From assembly GCA_021784375.1 (NCBI GenBank), contig JAJXSV010000035.1, positions 1 through 14,195 of the forward strand: 14,195 nucleotides of DNA, in the 5' to 3' direction. The DNA comes from Actinomycetes bacterium. Its GTDB lineage: Bacteria; Actinomycetota; Actinomycetes; S36-B12; UBA5976. The notes under the pieces are model-generated. The model was not told where the DNA came from, did not search any database, and saw only the letters and a program-made list of their open reading frames with translations. Numbering within the stretch: the first letter of the stretch is position 1; each line of letters opens with the position of its first letter. Position numbers and translations under genes: made by a program. This document shows, in pieces, positions 7,296 to 14,195 of the stretch.

Positions 7296-8159
7296 ATGTG
7301 GATCGCGTTCGCCTTCGGCTCTGCGTTCTTCGCCGGCCTGGTGGCGATCCTCGCCAAGGCGGGCATGCACTCGATCCCCTCGACGGTCGCCACGGCACTG
7401 CGCACCGTGGTGGTGCTCCTGCTCGCGTGGGCCATGGTGCTCGTGGTCGGCAGTGAGCACACCTTGGCGTCGCTGGATGCGCGCACGCTCGTGTTCCTCG
7501 CGCTGTCCGGACTGGCGACCGGTGCCTCCTGGCTGTGCTACTTCCGTGCTCTGCAACTGGGACCGGTGAGCCAGGTGGTGGCCGTCGACAAGACGAGCAT
7601 CATCCTCACCGTCGTCATGGCCATGGTGGTGTTCGGCGAGACGGCGAACCTGCTGGTGCGGCTGCTCGGGATCCTGGGCATCGGGCTGGGAACCTTCCTC
7701 ATGCTGCACTGGCGACCCGGCGTGCGTGGCACCGATTCGGGGAATGCCTGGCTGCCGTTCGCGGCGCTCTCCGCGATCTTCGCGGCCCTCACCACCGTAT
7801 TCGCCAAGGTGGGCATCACGTCGGTGGAATCGAATCTGGGCACCGCGCTGCGGACCATCGTGGTGCTCGTGATGGCGTGGGTCATGGTGTTCGTGACCGG
7901 GGAGCAGCGCCACCTGTCACGCATCGCGCGCCGTGACCTGCTGCTGCTCGGGCTCTCCGGTGTCGCCACCGGCGCCTCATGGCTCTGCTACTACAAGGCC
8001 CTGCAGATGGGTCCGGTGAGTGGCGTGGTGCCGATCGACAAGCTGAGCATCGCGATCACCGTCGGCCTGTCTGCGCTCCTCTTCAAGGAGCGAGTCCCCG
8101 GTCGCTCGCTCGCCGGTCTGGCGCTGATCATCGCCGGCACCTTGGCCATGGTGTTCTGA
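7296..8159 (+). CDS. EamA-family (DMT) permease with two near-identical modules
   Basis: Predicted 287-residue inner-membrane protein of the drug/metabolite transporter superfamily, about ten transmembrane helices. The start is set by GGGAGGT (7283-7289) 6 bases upstream; an earlier in-frame ATG would add a charged tail. The protein is a tandem of two modules of about 140 residues, roughly 1-137 and 145-287. Matching stretches include TALRTVVVLLLAWAMVLV with TALRTIVVLVMAWVMVFV, and SGLATGASWLCYFRALQLGP with SGVATGASWLCYYKALQMGP. Each module resembles free-standing 140-residue EamA proteins, so this looks like a fused duplication. Substrate is unknown: family members export amino acids, metabolites or drugs. 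It follows xylB by 161 bases and may not be in the operon. A very long hairpin starts 2 bases after its stop codon. Confidence 0.88.
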   Translation: MWIAFAFGSAFFAGLVAILAKAGMHSIPSTVATALRTVVVLLLAWAMVLVVGSEHTLASLDARTLVFLALSGLATGASWLCYFRALQLGPVSQVVAVDKTSIILTVVMAMVVFGETANLLVRLLGILGIGLGTFLMLHWRPGVRGTDSGNAWLPFAALSAIFAALTTVFAKVGITSVESNLGTALRTIVVLVMAWVMVFVTGEQRHLSRIARRDLLLLGLSGVATGASWLCYYKALQMGPVSGVVPIDKLSIAITVGLSALLFKERVPGRSLAGLALIIAGTLAMVF

Positions 8160-8161
8160 GC

Positions 8162-8230
8162 AGCTGCCGACGGCTCCTTTGTTCACGGAATAGCTTGCGC
8201 ATTCCGTGAACAAAGGAGCCGTCGGCAGCT
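8162..8230. terminator. Perfect 30-bp inverted repeat between convergent genes (bidirectional terminator)
   Basis: Bases 8162-8191 and 8201-8230 are exact reverse complements over all 30 positions, with a 9-base loop (AGCTTGCGC). The arms begin AGCTGCCGACGG and end with TTCACGGAAT. The element fills the whole gap: it starts 2 bases after the EamA stop codon, and its last base is the first base (on + numbering) of the GH3 stop codon. A structure this strong between converging genes should end transcription from both sides, although no T-tract follows on either strand. The stem is much longer than usual for an intrinsic terminator, so a dispersed palindromic repeat or a recent insertion are alternatives. 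Confidence 0.75.
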
Positions 8231-10395
8231 CAAGGTAGGGGGAGCACGCAGGGGGCGGATTCGGCGTCGCCCGAGTGCGCACCTGCCTCCAGCAGCAGCT
8301 CGCCGGCCGGTAGGCGGAGGTCATCCGCCGCGCCGTCCCAGCGCATGACGGGGCGCAGCGACAGCGGCACCGACACCGTTGCGGCAGATGCCGCATCCAG
8401 CTCGATGCAGGCAAACCCGACGAGCTTGCGCACCTCGTCCTCGGCGAACCTCCCGTACACCTGCACCACATGACGGCCCCTGCGGTCGCCCGTGTTCACC
8501 ACCCGGGCCGTGAGCACCGCCGAGTCCTCGCCCACGCGCTCCGCCCACGCGGACGCGATCGTCCAGCTCGTGTACGAGCGTCCGAAGCCGAGCGGGTAGG
8601 CGGCCGCGACGCCCAGGCGGTCGAGCAGGCGCTGCCCGTGCCAGAGGTCGTAGTCGATGCTCGTCGCATCGCGGTCGAAGGAGGGGAGGTGTGCCTCGTC
8701 GGTGGGGATGGAGAAGGGCAGCCGTCCACTCGCATCGATCCGGCCGAGCAGCACATCGGCGAGCGCGTGACCGCCCTGCATCCCGGCGTACCACGACATG
8801 AGCAGCGCGGGCACCTGCTGCCTCCACGACTCCATGATCACCGCGCCGGCCGCCACGATGGCCACCACGGTGCGCGGGTTGCCCAGCGCGACCGCGCGGA
8901 TGATGTCCTCATCGAGGGGCCGCAGCGTGAGTCGCTCGCGGTCGCCGCCGACGCCCATGCTGTTGAGGCCGGCCACCGTGATGGTGGCGTTTCCGCCAGC
9001 TGCTTCTGGGAGTGGCGGGCAGAGGGCGGCGAGGACGGGGTTGGCGAACTTGTCCGGATCGACGTACTCGCCCTCGTCCTCGGCGGTGAAGCCCGCCACA
9101 ACGACGGCGACGTCGCAGGACCTGGCGGCCGCCGCCGCCGCCTCCGGATCGTCGCCGGTCACGACCACGAACTCGACATGGGGGAGTGCCGCCTGCAGGC
9201 CCTCCAAGGGCGTGACCACGTCGGGGGCACGCACATCGGATGAGCCGTGATCGCCCAGGTTCGGGAGGTCTGCGAGACGTCCGATGACGGCCACGCGTCG
9301 CAGGGCGCCTCCGTCGAGGGGCAGGAGCGGTCGCCCACCGACGGGTTGATTGCGCAGCAGGACCATGGCGCGTGCGGCTGCCTCGCGCGCCAGCGCACGG
9401 TGCTCGGGACCGGCCACCACGGACGATGGCGGCGTCGGCCCGCCGTGCGTGGCGTCGAAGCGCAACTGGGTGGCGATCGCCCGCACACCCGACCGGCGCA
9501 CGGATGCCCAACTCGCGGCGCCGGTGACCAACGCGTCCGCCAGGTGCATCGCCCGTTGCTGGCGGAAGGGCGCCTCGATGTCCAGACCCGCCTCCAACGA
9601 CGCTGCGGCATCGCGCAGGCCGAAGATGAAGTCCGAGACGACGACGCCCTCGAAGCCCCAGCGCTCGCGGAGGATGTCGGTGAGCAGCACGCGACTGTGC
9701 CCCGCCCATTCGCCATTCACCTTGTTGTAGGCCGACATCACGCCATCGGCGCCGGCTTCGATGGTGCGTCGGAAATGCGGGAGGTAGACCTCGTGCAGGG
9801 CATGATCCGCGGCCCTGACGTCCACCGTGAAGCGGGCGTTCTCCATGGAGTTCAACGCGAAGTGCTTCACACAGGCCATCACGTGCTCGCGGACTCCGCG
9901 TGTGAGCGCGGCTCCGAATTCGCCCAGCAGATGGGGGTCCTCGCCGTAGGTCTCCTGCGCACGACCCCATGCCGGGTGTCGCGGGAGGTTGATGCAGACA
10001 CCGGCGAAGAGGTTGCCACCCTGGGCAGCCACCTCCGCGCCGATCGCGCGCCCGATGCGCTCCTCGAGGTCGACGTCCCAGCTGGCCCCCCGTGCCATCG
10101 ACACCGGGAAGGCGGTGGAGTTGCCGATGACGACCCCGCGCGGACCGTCGCTGAATCGGAAGCCGGGGATGCCCAATCGCTCGACCGTGCCCAGGTGGAT
10201 GGGCCGGCGGTTGTAGCCCTCGCTGCGGAAGGCAGCCATGCCCTTCCAGAACTCCTCATCGCCGTCGAGCAGTCCCAACTGTTCGTCGGGCGTGAGGAGG
10301 TCGTGCAGGCGGGAAGCCTCCTCGGTCGCGCTGGCACCGGCGCGTACCGCGGCAACCGCTCCTGCGTAGGCGGTGCTGCCGATTGCGGTGTCCAT
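8230..10395 (-). CDS. Glycoside hydrolase family 3 beta-glycosidase
   Basis: Predicted 721-residue enzyme that removes sugars from the non-reducing end of beta-linked oligosaccharides. Order of domains: GH3 N-terminal barrel (about 40-320), alpha/beta sandwich (about 340-560), and a C-terminal fibronectin-III-like domain (about 600-705, containing VVNTGDRRGRHVVQVY). Family marks are FSDGPRGV, NLPRHPAWGRAQETYGEDP, K177-H178 in CVKHFALNSMENARF, and VVSDF with nucleophile D255. E441 in AEDEGEY is the likely acid/base. There is no signal peptide, so it acts in the cytoplasm on imported substrate. Beta-glucosidase is the usual activity; beta-xylosidase is possible given the nearby xylAB. It lies 51 bases downstream of a LacI-type gene on the same strand, so the two are probably one operon. 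Its stop codon touches the 30-bp hairpin. Confidence 0.92.
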   Translation of the reverse strand: MDTAIGSTAYAGAVAAVRAGASATEEASRLHDLLTPDEQLGLLDGDEEFWKGMAAFRSEGYNRRPIHLGTVERLGIPGFRFSDGPRGVVIGNSTAFPVSMARGASWDVDLEERIGRAIGAEVAAQGGNLFAGVCINLPRHPAWGRAQETYGEDPHLLGEFGAALTRGVREHVMACVKHFALNSMENARFTVDVRAADHALHEVYLPHFRRTIEAGADGVMSAYNKVNGEWAGHSRVLLTDILRERWGFEGVVVSDFIFGLRDAAASLEAGLDIEAPFRQQRAMHLADALVTGAASWASVRRSGVRAIATQLRFDATHGGPTPPSSVVAGPEHRALAREAAARAMVLLRNQPVGGRPLLPLDGGALRRVAVIGRLADLPNLGDHGSSDVRAPDVVTPLEGLQAALPHVEFVVVTGDDPEAAAAAARSCDVAVVVAGFTAEDEGEYVDPDKFANPVLAALCPPLPEAAGGNATITVAGLNSMGVGGDRERLTLRPLDEDIIRAVALGNPRTVVAIVAAGAVIMESWRQQVPALLMSWYAGMQGGHALADVLLGRIDASGRLPFSIPTDEAHLPSFDRDATSIDYDLWHGQRLLDRLGVAAAYPLGFGRSYTSWTIASAWAERVGEDSAVLTARVVNTGDRRGRHVVQVYGRFAEDEVRKLVGFACIELDAASAATVSVPLSLRPVMRWDGAADDLRLPAGELLLEAGAHSGDAESAPCVLPLP

Positions 10396-10446
10396 GGGGC
10401 GGTCCTTCGTGCGATGCGGGCGTCGGGGGATGGTGGGGAGCGAACG

Positions 10447-11436
10447 TCAGACGGATTCGCGCTCGACCAGTTCGGCCAGGCCCGACATGACGAGTGACGG
10501 CATCGGCTCACCGTTGATGAGCGCAAGCACGTGCTCGGTCCAATGCCGCGTCATGACATCGCTGTCCTGGTGGATGGTCGTGAGCGCAGGCATGGAGAAC
10601 TCGCCCGCCGGCATGCCGTCAAGGCCGATGACCGCGATGTCGTCCGGCACGCGGACGCCGATGCGTGCCGCGGCGCCGAGCAGGGGCAGCGCGGTCTCGT
10701 CGTTGTACGCAGCGATGGCCGTGACGCCGCAGTCGCGGAAGTGCTGCAGCGCCCGCTTGGCGTCACCCAGTGAGGCATTCATGTCGATGAACTCCAGCTG
10801 CGGGATGTCCAACTCGCGTGCCGCCTGCTTCGCCCCCTCGGAACGGGCGGTGACGAAGAGCCGCAGGTGCTCGTTGCTCGAGCGCGCATACCCGATGCGC
10901 CGGTGTCCCCGCTCGACGAGGTACTGCACCTGCATGGCGGCCATGCGCTTCTGGAAGTCGTAGCGCGCCCCGGCGAAGGTGCCGGGCAGGTCGCCGATAC
11001 CGATCATCACGGGCACCGATGCCGGGTGCCCGTCGGGGGCCGTGGCGGGATCGAAGACGATGATCGCGGCCGGGGCCAGGGACTGCGCGACGTAGTCGAC
11101 GACATTGGCCGCGGCGGAGGTTGGCACGATGGCCAGGGAGTAGCCGCGCGGGGGCAGCGAACGTGCCAGCCCCTCGAGCACGGCGCTCAGCCCGGTGCCG
11201 ATCGGCCATTCGGGGAGGATGAGCGCCACCACGTTGCTGCGGCCCATGCGCAGGGTGCGCCCCGCGAGCTGCGGTCGGTAGCCGAGCGACTGCGCGGCGG
11301 CGTGCACCCGATCGCGCGTCTCCTGCCCGATGCGGCGGCCCGGCGTCTCGTTCAGGACATAGCTCACCGTGGCGGCGGAGACCCCGGCCGCGTCCGCGAC
11401 GTCATGCGTGGTGGGACGGCGACGGTTCCCGGACAC
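10447..11436 (-). CDS. LacI-family repressor of the glycoside locus
   Basis: Predicted 329-residue regulator. The start is a GTG at 11436-11434 with GAGGAG (11447-11442) 5 bases upstream; the ATG at 11523 would add 29 residues with no family similarity and cross the promoter region. Residues 8-30 (PTTHDVADAAGVSAATVSYVLN) are the helix-turn-helix, followed by the hinge AGRTLRMGRSNVVALI and a sugar-binding domain containing VIGLDG. The recognition helix differs from that of the first LacI protein (VSAAT against YSRAT), so a different operator is expected. It is divergent from the ABC importer genes and upstream of the GH3 gene, so it probably senses an imported oligosaccharide or product and controls both sides. 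The ligand is unknown. Confidence 0.9.
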   Translation of the reverse strand: MSGNRRRPTTHDVADAAGVSAATVSYVLNETPGRRIGQETRDRVHAAAQSLGYRPQLAGRTLRMGRSNVVALILPEWPIGTGLSAVLEGLARSLPPRGYSLAIVPTSAAANVVDYVAQSLAPAAIIVFDPATAPDGHPASVPVMIGIGDLPGTFAGARYDFQKRMAAMQVQYLVERGHRRIGYARSSNEHLRLFVTARSEGAKQAARELDIPQLEFIDMNASLGDAKRALQHFRDCGVTAIAAYNDETALPLLGAAARIGVRVPDDIAVIGLDGMPAGEFSMPALTTIHQDSDVMTRHWTEHVLALINGEPMPSLVMSGLAELVERESV

Positions 11437-11451
11437 TGCGACTCCTCTTGA

Positions 11452-11504
11452 TAACGGTTCAATTACGAGATGGCCTGCGGACTGGTGACGGATTAACGAT
11501 TCAA
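11452..11504. promoter_or_regulatory. Divergent promoter region with repeated candidate operators
   Basis: TAACGGTTCAA (11452-11462) and TAACGATTCAA (11494-11504) differ at one base and start 42 bases apart, four helical turns, on the same DNA face. The first sits just upstream of the regulator's ribosome-binding site. The second lies between TGGTGA (11483-11488) and TACTCT (11507-11512), a possible promoter with an 18-base spacer for the binding-protein gene. The copies are only weakly inverted, so they are unlike a classic LacI palindrome, but their placement suits repression of both divergent genes. Confidence 0.45.
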
Positions 11505-11526
11505 CGTACTCTGTCGAACACACAGG

Positions 11527-11540
11527 TTAATCCTTAATCC
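11527..11540. repeat. TTAATCC direct repeat in the leader of the binding-protein gene
   Basis: TTAATCC occurs twice head to tail in an AT-rich patch 50 bases upstream of the binding-protein start codon. It contrasts with the GC-rich surroundings and may be part of a promoter or a protein site. The function is unknown. Confidence 0.35.
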
Positions 11541-11590
11541 AAACGGTACACGGATCGACCTGCCGACATCAACAGTCATCGGAGACATAC

Positions 11591-13102
11591 ATGAAGAAGC
11601 TGATCGCGGCGGCCGCCGCGGTAGGCGTGCTCGTGACCGCGGTTGCCTTCGCAACCCCGGCGCAGGCCGCCACCAAGACGCTGACCATCGGCGTCCTGCA
11701 GGACCAGTCGGGTTGGGATCCGGGCGTGCTGGGCAACGGCAACAACTCCACGTTCTGGCAGGCCACCTACGACACGCTGTTCAACCTGGACGCCGATGGC
11801 AACGTGGTCCCCAACGTGGCGACCAAGTATGCGTATGACAAGACCTTCACCAAGCTCACGCTCACCATCCGTCCCCGCATCAAGTTCACGGATGGCACAC
11901 CGCTCAATGCCAAGGCCGTCGCCATCAACCTCATGCACACCAGGGCCGGCACCGGCGAGGCTGCCGCCTACCTCACGCAGGTGAAGTCAGCGACCGCACG
12001 CAACGCGAGCACCGTGCTTGTCACGCTGGCGCAGCCGGATCCCGGCCTGCTCCTGCAGCTCGCATCGCAGTCCGGAACGCTGGCCAGCCCCAAGGCCATC
12101 GCCGCCGGCACCATCAATGCCAACCCGGTCGGCTCCGGTCCCTACAAGCTCGATGCGGCCAACTCGGTCGCCGGCTCGCGCTACACCTTCGTCCGCAACC
12201 CGGGCTACTGGAACAAGAAGGCCTACCAGGCGGATGTCGTCGTGCTCAAGGTCATGGCCAACCTCACCGCCATGGTGAACGCCCTCGCCGCGGGTGAGGT
12301 GCAGGCCGGCAACGTCAACGATGTCAAGCAGGTTCCCCCGCTGCTGAACAAGGGTCTGGCCGTGCAGCAGTTCGCCACCTCGGACACCGCGGGCCTCTAC
12401 CTCTACGACCGTGCTGGCACCCTCATCAAGCAGCTCGCTGACGTCCGCGTGCGCCAGGCGATGAACTACGCCATTGACCGCGACGCGATCGTGGCCAAGG
12501 CCTACTACGGGGTCGGCACGGCCACCGAGCAGACCTTCGCCAAGGGCGGTGCCGCGTACCTGCCGGCGCTCGACAAGACCTACCCGTACAACCCGGCCAA
12601 GGCCAAGCAGCTGCTCGCTGACGCTGGGTACCCGAATGGCTTCGACCTCACGCTCCCGGACGTCCGGGCGTCATTCCCGGGTGCTGCCGCCGCCCTGCAG
12701 GAGTACTTCGCGGCCGTGGGCATCAGGATCCAGTGGAAGGCCCGTCCGGCCCTCGCCCAATACCTGCTGGACCTGCAGAGCGGCAAGTGGGGCGCTGCCT
12801 ACATGCCGCTCAATGCCGGTGCCTCGTTCACGACCGTGGCCAAGGAGGTCGCCACCACCGGCACCTGGAACATGTTCAAGTACCAGGACGCGGGAATGAA
12901 CGCGCTCCTCAAGCAACTGGGCAGGACGACCGGTGCGGCGCAGCTCAAGGTGCTTCGCGCCATCAACACCAAGATGGTGCGTGACGCATGGAACGTCCCG
13001 GTCCAGCAGGTCGTGACGCAGTTCGTCTACGACAAGGCCCTGGAGCCGACCTTCGCGCCGTATGCGGCACTGCCGCCGCTACGTTGGATCCGTTTCGCCT
13101 GA
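11591..13102 (+). CDS. ABC transporter substrate-binding protein, peptide/opine/nickel (SBP family 5) type
   Basis: Predicted 503-residue exported solute-binding protein. Residues 1-26 form a signal peptide (MKKLI, a hydrophobic run, then A24-Q25-A26) with a signal peptidase I site before A27. The mature part follows the SBP_bac_5 pattern: TFWQATYDTLFNLDADGNVVPNVATKY, IKFTDGTPLNAKAV, NPVGSGPYKL, RNPGYWNKKAY, VRQAMNYAIDRDAIV, NPAKAKQLLADAGYPNGF. Family members bind peptides, nickel, or oligosaccharides; beside a GH3 enzyme and a LacI regulator, a beta-linked oligosaccharide is more likely. It has no lipobox cysteine, which is unusual for a Gram-positive binding protein and leaves its anchoring unexplained. 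GGAGA lies about 7 bases upstream of the start. Permease genes follow after a hairpin. Confidence 0.92.
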   Translation: MKKLIAAAAAVGVLVTAVAFATPAQAATKTLTIGVLQDQSGWDPGVLGNGNNSTFWQATYDTLFNLDADGNVVPNVATKYAYDKTFTKLTLTIRPRIKFTDGTPLNAKAVAINLMHTRAGTGEAAAYLTQVKSATARNASTVLVTLAQPDPGLLLQLASQSGTLASPKAIAAGTINANPVGSGPYKLDAANSVAGSRYTFVRNPGYWNKKAYQADVVVLKVMANLTAMVNALAAGEVQAGNVNDVKQVPPLLNKGLAVQQFATSDTAGLYLYDRAGTLIKQLADVRVRQAMNYAIDRDAIVAKAYYGVGTATEQTFAKGGAAYLPALDKTYPYNPAKAKQLLADAGYPNGFDLTLPDVRASFPGAAAALQEYFAAVGIRIQWKARPALAQYLLDLQSGKWGAAYMPLNAGASFTTVAKEVATTGTWNMFKYQDAGMNALLKQLGRTTGAAQLKVLRAINTKMVRDAWNVPVQQVVTQFVYDKALEPTFAPYAALPPLRWIRFA

Positions 13103-13110
13103 TGCAACCC

Positions 13111-13150
13111 GGGCTGGGTGCGGTGCACGACAGCGCACCGCCCCCAGCCC
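13111..13150 (+). promoter_or_regulatory. Stem-loop between the binding-protein and permease genes
   Basis: Bases 13111-13126 (GGGCTGGGTGCGGTGC) pair with 13135-13150 (GCACCGCCCCCAGCCC) in a 16-bp stem with one mismatch and an 8-base loop. It begins 8 bases after the binding-protein stop codon. No T-tract follows and the permease lies only 30 bases downstream, so full termination is unlikely. In other binding-protein operons such a structure protects the upstream mRNA and reduces expression downstream, giving more binding protein than permease. That role is inferred here. Confidence 0.65.
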
Positions 13151-13180
13151 CGCCTCCACTCGCTCTCGGTTAGGCCCCCC

Positions 13181-14122
13181 ATGTTCATGTTCGTCCTGCG
13201 CCGCTTCCTCTCGGGGATCCTGCTGGTGCTCGTCGTTGCCACGATCACCTTCCTCGCCATGCGACTCACCGCACCCAACCCGACGGCCTCCATCATCGGC
13301 GAGGGTGCCACCCACGAGCAGCTCGTCAAGCTCACGCACCAGCTGGGCCTCGACCGCCCGTGGCCCCGGCAGTACTGGGACTGGCTCTCGCACGCCATCC
13401 GCGGCGACTTCGGCGTCTCCTGGTACAGCCCCGACACGGTGATGTCCACGTTGGCCATCCGGGTGCCGGTGACCATGGGCTTCGTCACCATGGGCCTGCT
13501 GCTCTCCGCCAGCCTGGCACTGGTGCTCGGCGTCACCGCTGCGGTGCGCGGTGGGGTGACCGACCGCCTGGTGCAGGTGCTCGGCATCATCGGCTTCGGT
13601 GTCCCGGCCTACATCATCGCCATCTTCCTTGCCATCCAGCTCGCCATCAACCGTCACCTCTTCCCGGCCACGGGCATCGTGCTGTGGAGTGAGTCGCCAG
13701 CCGGCTACCTCAAGCACTTGGCGCTGCCCGCGATCGCCCTGGCGGTCGGCGCCATGGCCTCCACCGCGCAGCAGGTACGTGGCGCCATGCTCGACCAACT
13801 CGACGGTGACTACGTGCGCACGCTGCGCTCCCGCGGCATCACCGAGCGCAAGATCATCTTCAAGCACGCGCTGCGCAACGGCGCGCCCGCAGCGCTCACC
13901 AACCTGGGCATCCAGTTCATCTCCATGCTCGGCGGCGGTGTCGTCATCGAGTCCATCTTCAACCTGCCCGGTATCGGGTCGATGGCGACCATCGGCGCGC
14001 AGCGTGGCGACCAACCTGTGGTTCTCGGCGTCGTGGTGGTGATGGTCGCGGCTGTGGTCGTGGTCAACACCCTCATCGACATCGGCTACGGACTGCTCAA
14101 CCCGAAGGTGCGCGTCAAGTGA
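13181..14122 (+). CDS. ABC transporter permease, DppB/OppB type
   Basis: Predicted 313-residue inner-membrane subunit with about six transmembrane helices. It opens with MFMFVLRRFLSGILLVLVVATITFLAMRL, the usual N-terminal helix of DppB-like permeases, followed by a long extracytoplasmic loop (about 32-95). The cytoplasmic coupling motif DYVRTLRSRGITERKIIFKHALRNGAPAAL contacts the ATPase. The C-terminal part has GGGVVIESIFNLPGIGSM and a final LIDIGYGLLNPKVRVK, both typical. The start could be 13181 or the ATG at 13187; no clear ribosome-binding site precedes either, so initiation may be weak. Its stop codon overlaps the next permease gene (GTGA), so the two are translated together as a heterodimeric channel for the binding protein's ligand. 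ATPase genes are outside the window. Confidence 0.93.
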   Translation: MFMFVLRRFLSGILLVLVVATITFLAMRLTAPNPTASIIGEGATHEQLVKLTHQLGLDRPWPRQYWDWLSHAIRGDFGVSWYSPDTVMSTLAIRVPVTMGFVTMGLLLSASLALVLGVTAAVRGGVTDRLVQVLGIIGFGVPAYIIAIFLAIQLAINRHLFPATGIVLWSESPAGYLKHLALPAIALAVGAMASTAQQVRGAMLDQLDGDYVRTLRSRGITERKIIFKHALRNGAPAALTNLGIQFISMLGGGVVIESIFNLPGIGSMATIGAQRGDQPVVLGVVVVMVAAVVVVNTLIDIGYGLLNPKVRVK

Positions 14123-14195
14123 GCACACAGATCGAGAAGCTTCCGCCGCTGCAGAAGCGCCCGAGCGTCTTCCGACGCTTCCTCAAGCACCCCAC
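14119..14195 (+). CDS. ABC transporter permease, DppC/OppC type (5' part only)
   Basis: A GTG start overlaps the preceding stop codon in the arrangement GTGA, and the frame stays open to the window end. The 25 visible residues begin MSTQIEKLPPLQKRP and continue to FRRFLKHP, the short hydrophilic N terminus before the first helix that is typical of DppC-like permeases. Its position directly after a DppB-type gene supports the call. Most of the gene lies outside the window. Confidence 0.75.
   Translation, partial: MSTQIEKLPPLQKRPSVFRRFLKHP

Noticed and set aside
9247..10497. 416-residue plus-strand frame opposite the GH3 gene
   Set aside because: Antisense shadow; the GH3 catalytic motifs are on the other strand.
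11437..11523. Longer ATG start for the second LacI protein
   Set aside because: The 29 added residues match no family N terminus and would cover the promoter and repeats; GTG at 11436 has GAGGAG at proper spacing.
1..14195. CRISPR arrays, tRNA or rRNA genes, transposases and phage genes
   Set aside because: No spaced repeat arrays, cloverleaf-like or rRNA-like stretches, or recombinase-like proteins were seen by eye.

Overview
This window looks like the chromosome of a high-GC Gram-positive bacterium of the Actinomycetota. Codons mostly end in G or C, ribosome-binding sites are GGAG-like, and the xylose isomerase has the short actinomycete length and residue spacing. No phage, transposase, CRISPR, tRNA or rRNA genes were seen. 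The content is carbohydrate catabolism: eleven complete protein genes that I can support, a few small or partial ones, and several clear DNA or RNA structures between genes.

Left part (1-3409). The tail of an unknown gene and a strong hairpin (49-90) are followed by a Gfo/Idh/MocA oxidoreductase (221-1198, +). Its stop codon overlaps that of a convergent formylglycine-type sulfatase (1195-2655, -). Upstream of the sulfatase lie a possible 43-codon leader ORF, a perfect 16-bp palindrome, and a half-size TSUP membrane protein (2905-3276, -), a family often linked to sulfur anions.

Xylose locus (3410-7134). A LacI-family repressor (-) diverges from xylA and xylB (+). The promoter region between them has two perfect GAGAGCGCTCTC operators 86 bp apart, one in front of each gene. 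This is a textbook autoregulated catabolic locus: XylA converts D-xylose to D-xylulose and XylB phosphorylates it into the pentose phosphate pathway. A permease made of two near-identical EamA modules follows (7296-8159, +).

Glycoside locus (8162-14195). A perfect 30-bp inverted repeat fills the gap between the EamA gene and a convergent family GH3 glycosidase. The GH3 gene lies downstream of a second LacI-type regulator, apparently in one operon (-). Divergent from these is an ABC importer of the peptide/opine/nickel type: a binding protein, a DppB-like permease and the start of a DppC-like permease. The GH3 enzyme and LacI regulator suggest that the importer carries oligosaccharides rather than peptides. 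Imported glycosides would be cut by the cytoplasmic GH3 enzyme, and any xylose released would enter XylA/XylB. The sulfatase and oxidoreductase could extend this to sulfated or unusual sugars. These functional links are inference from gene order.

No wholly new multi-gene system is evident. The best leads are the 30-bp hairpin, the leader ORF and palindrome before the sulfatase, and the hairpin between the binding-protein and permease genes.
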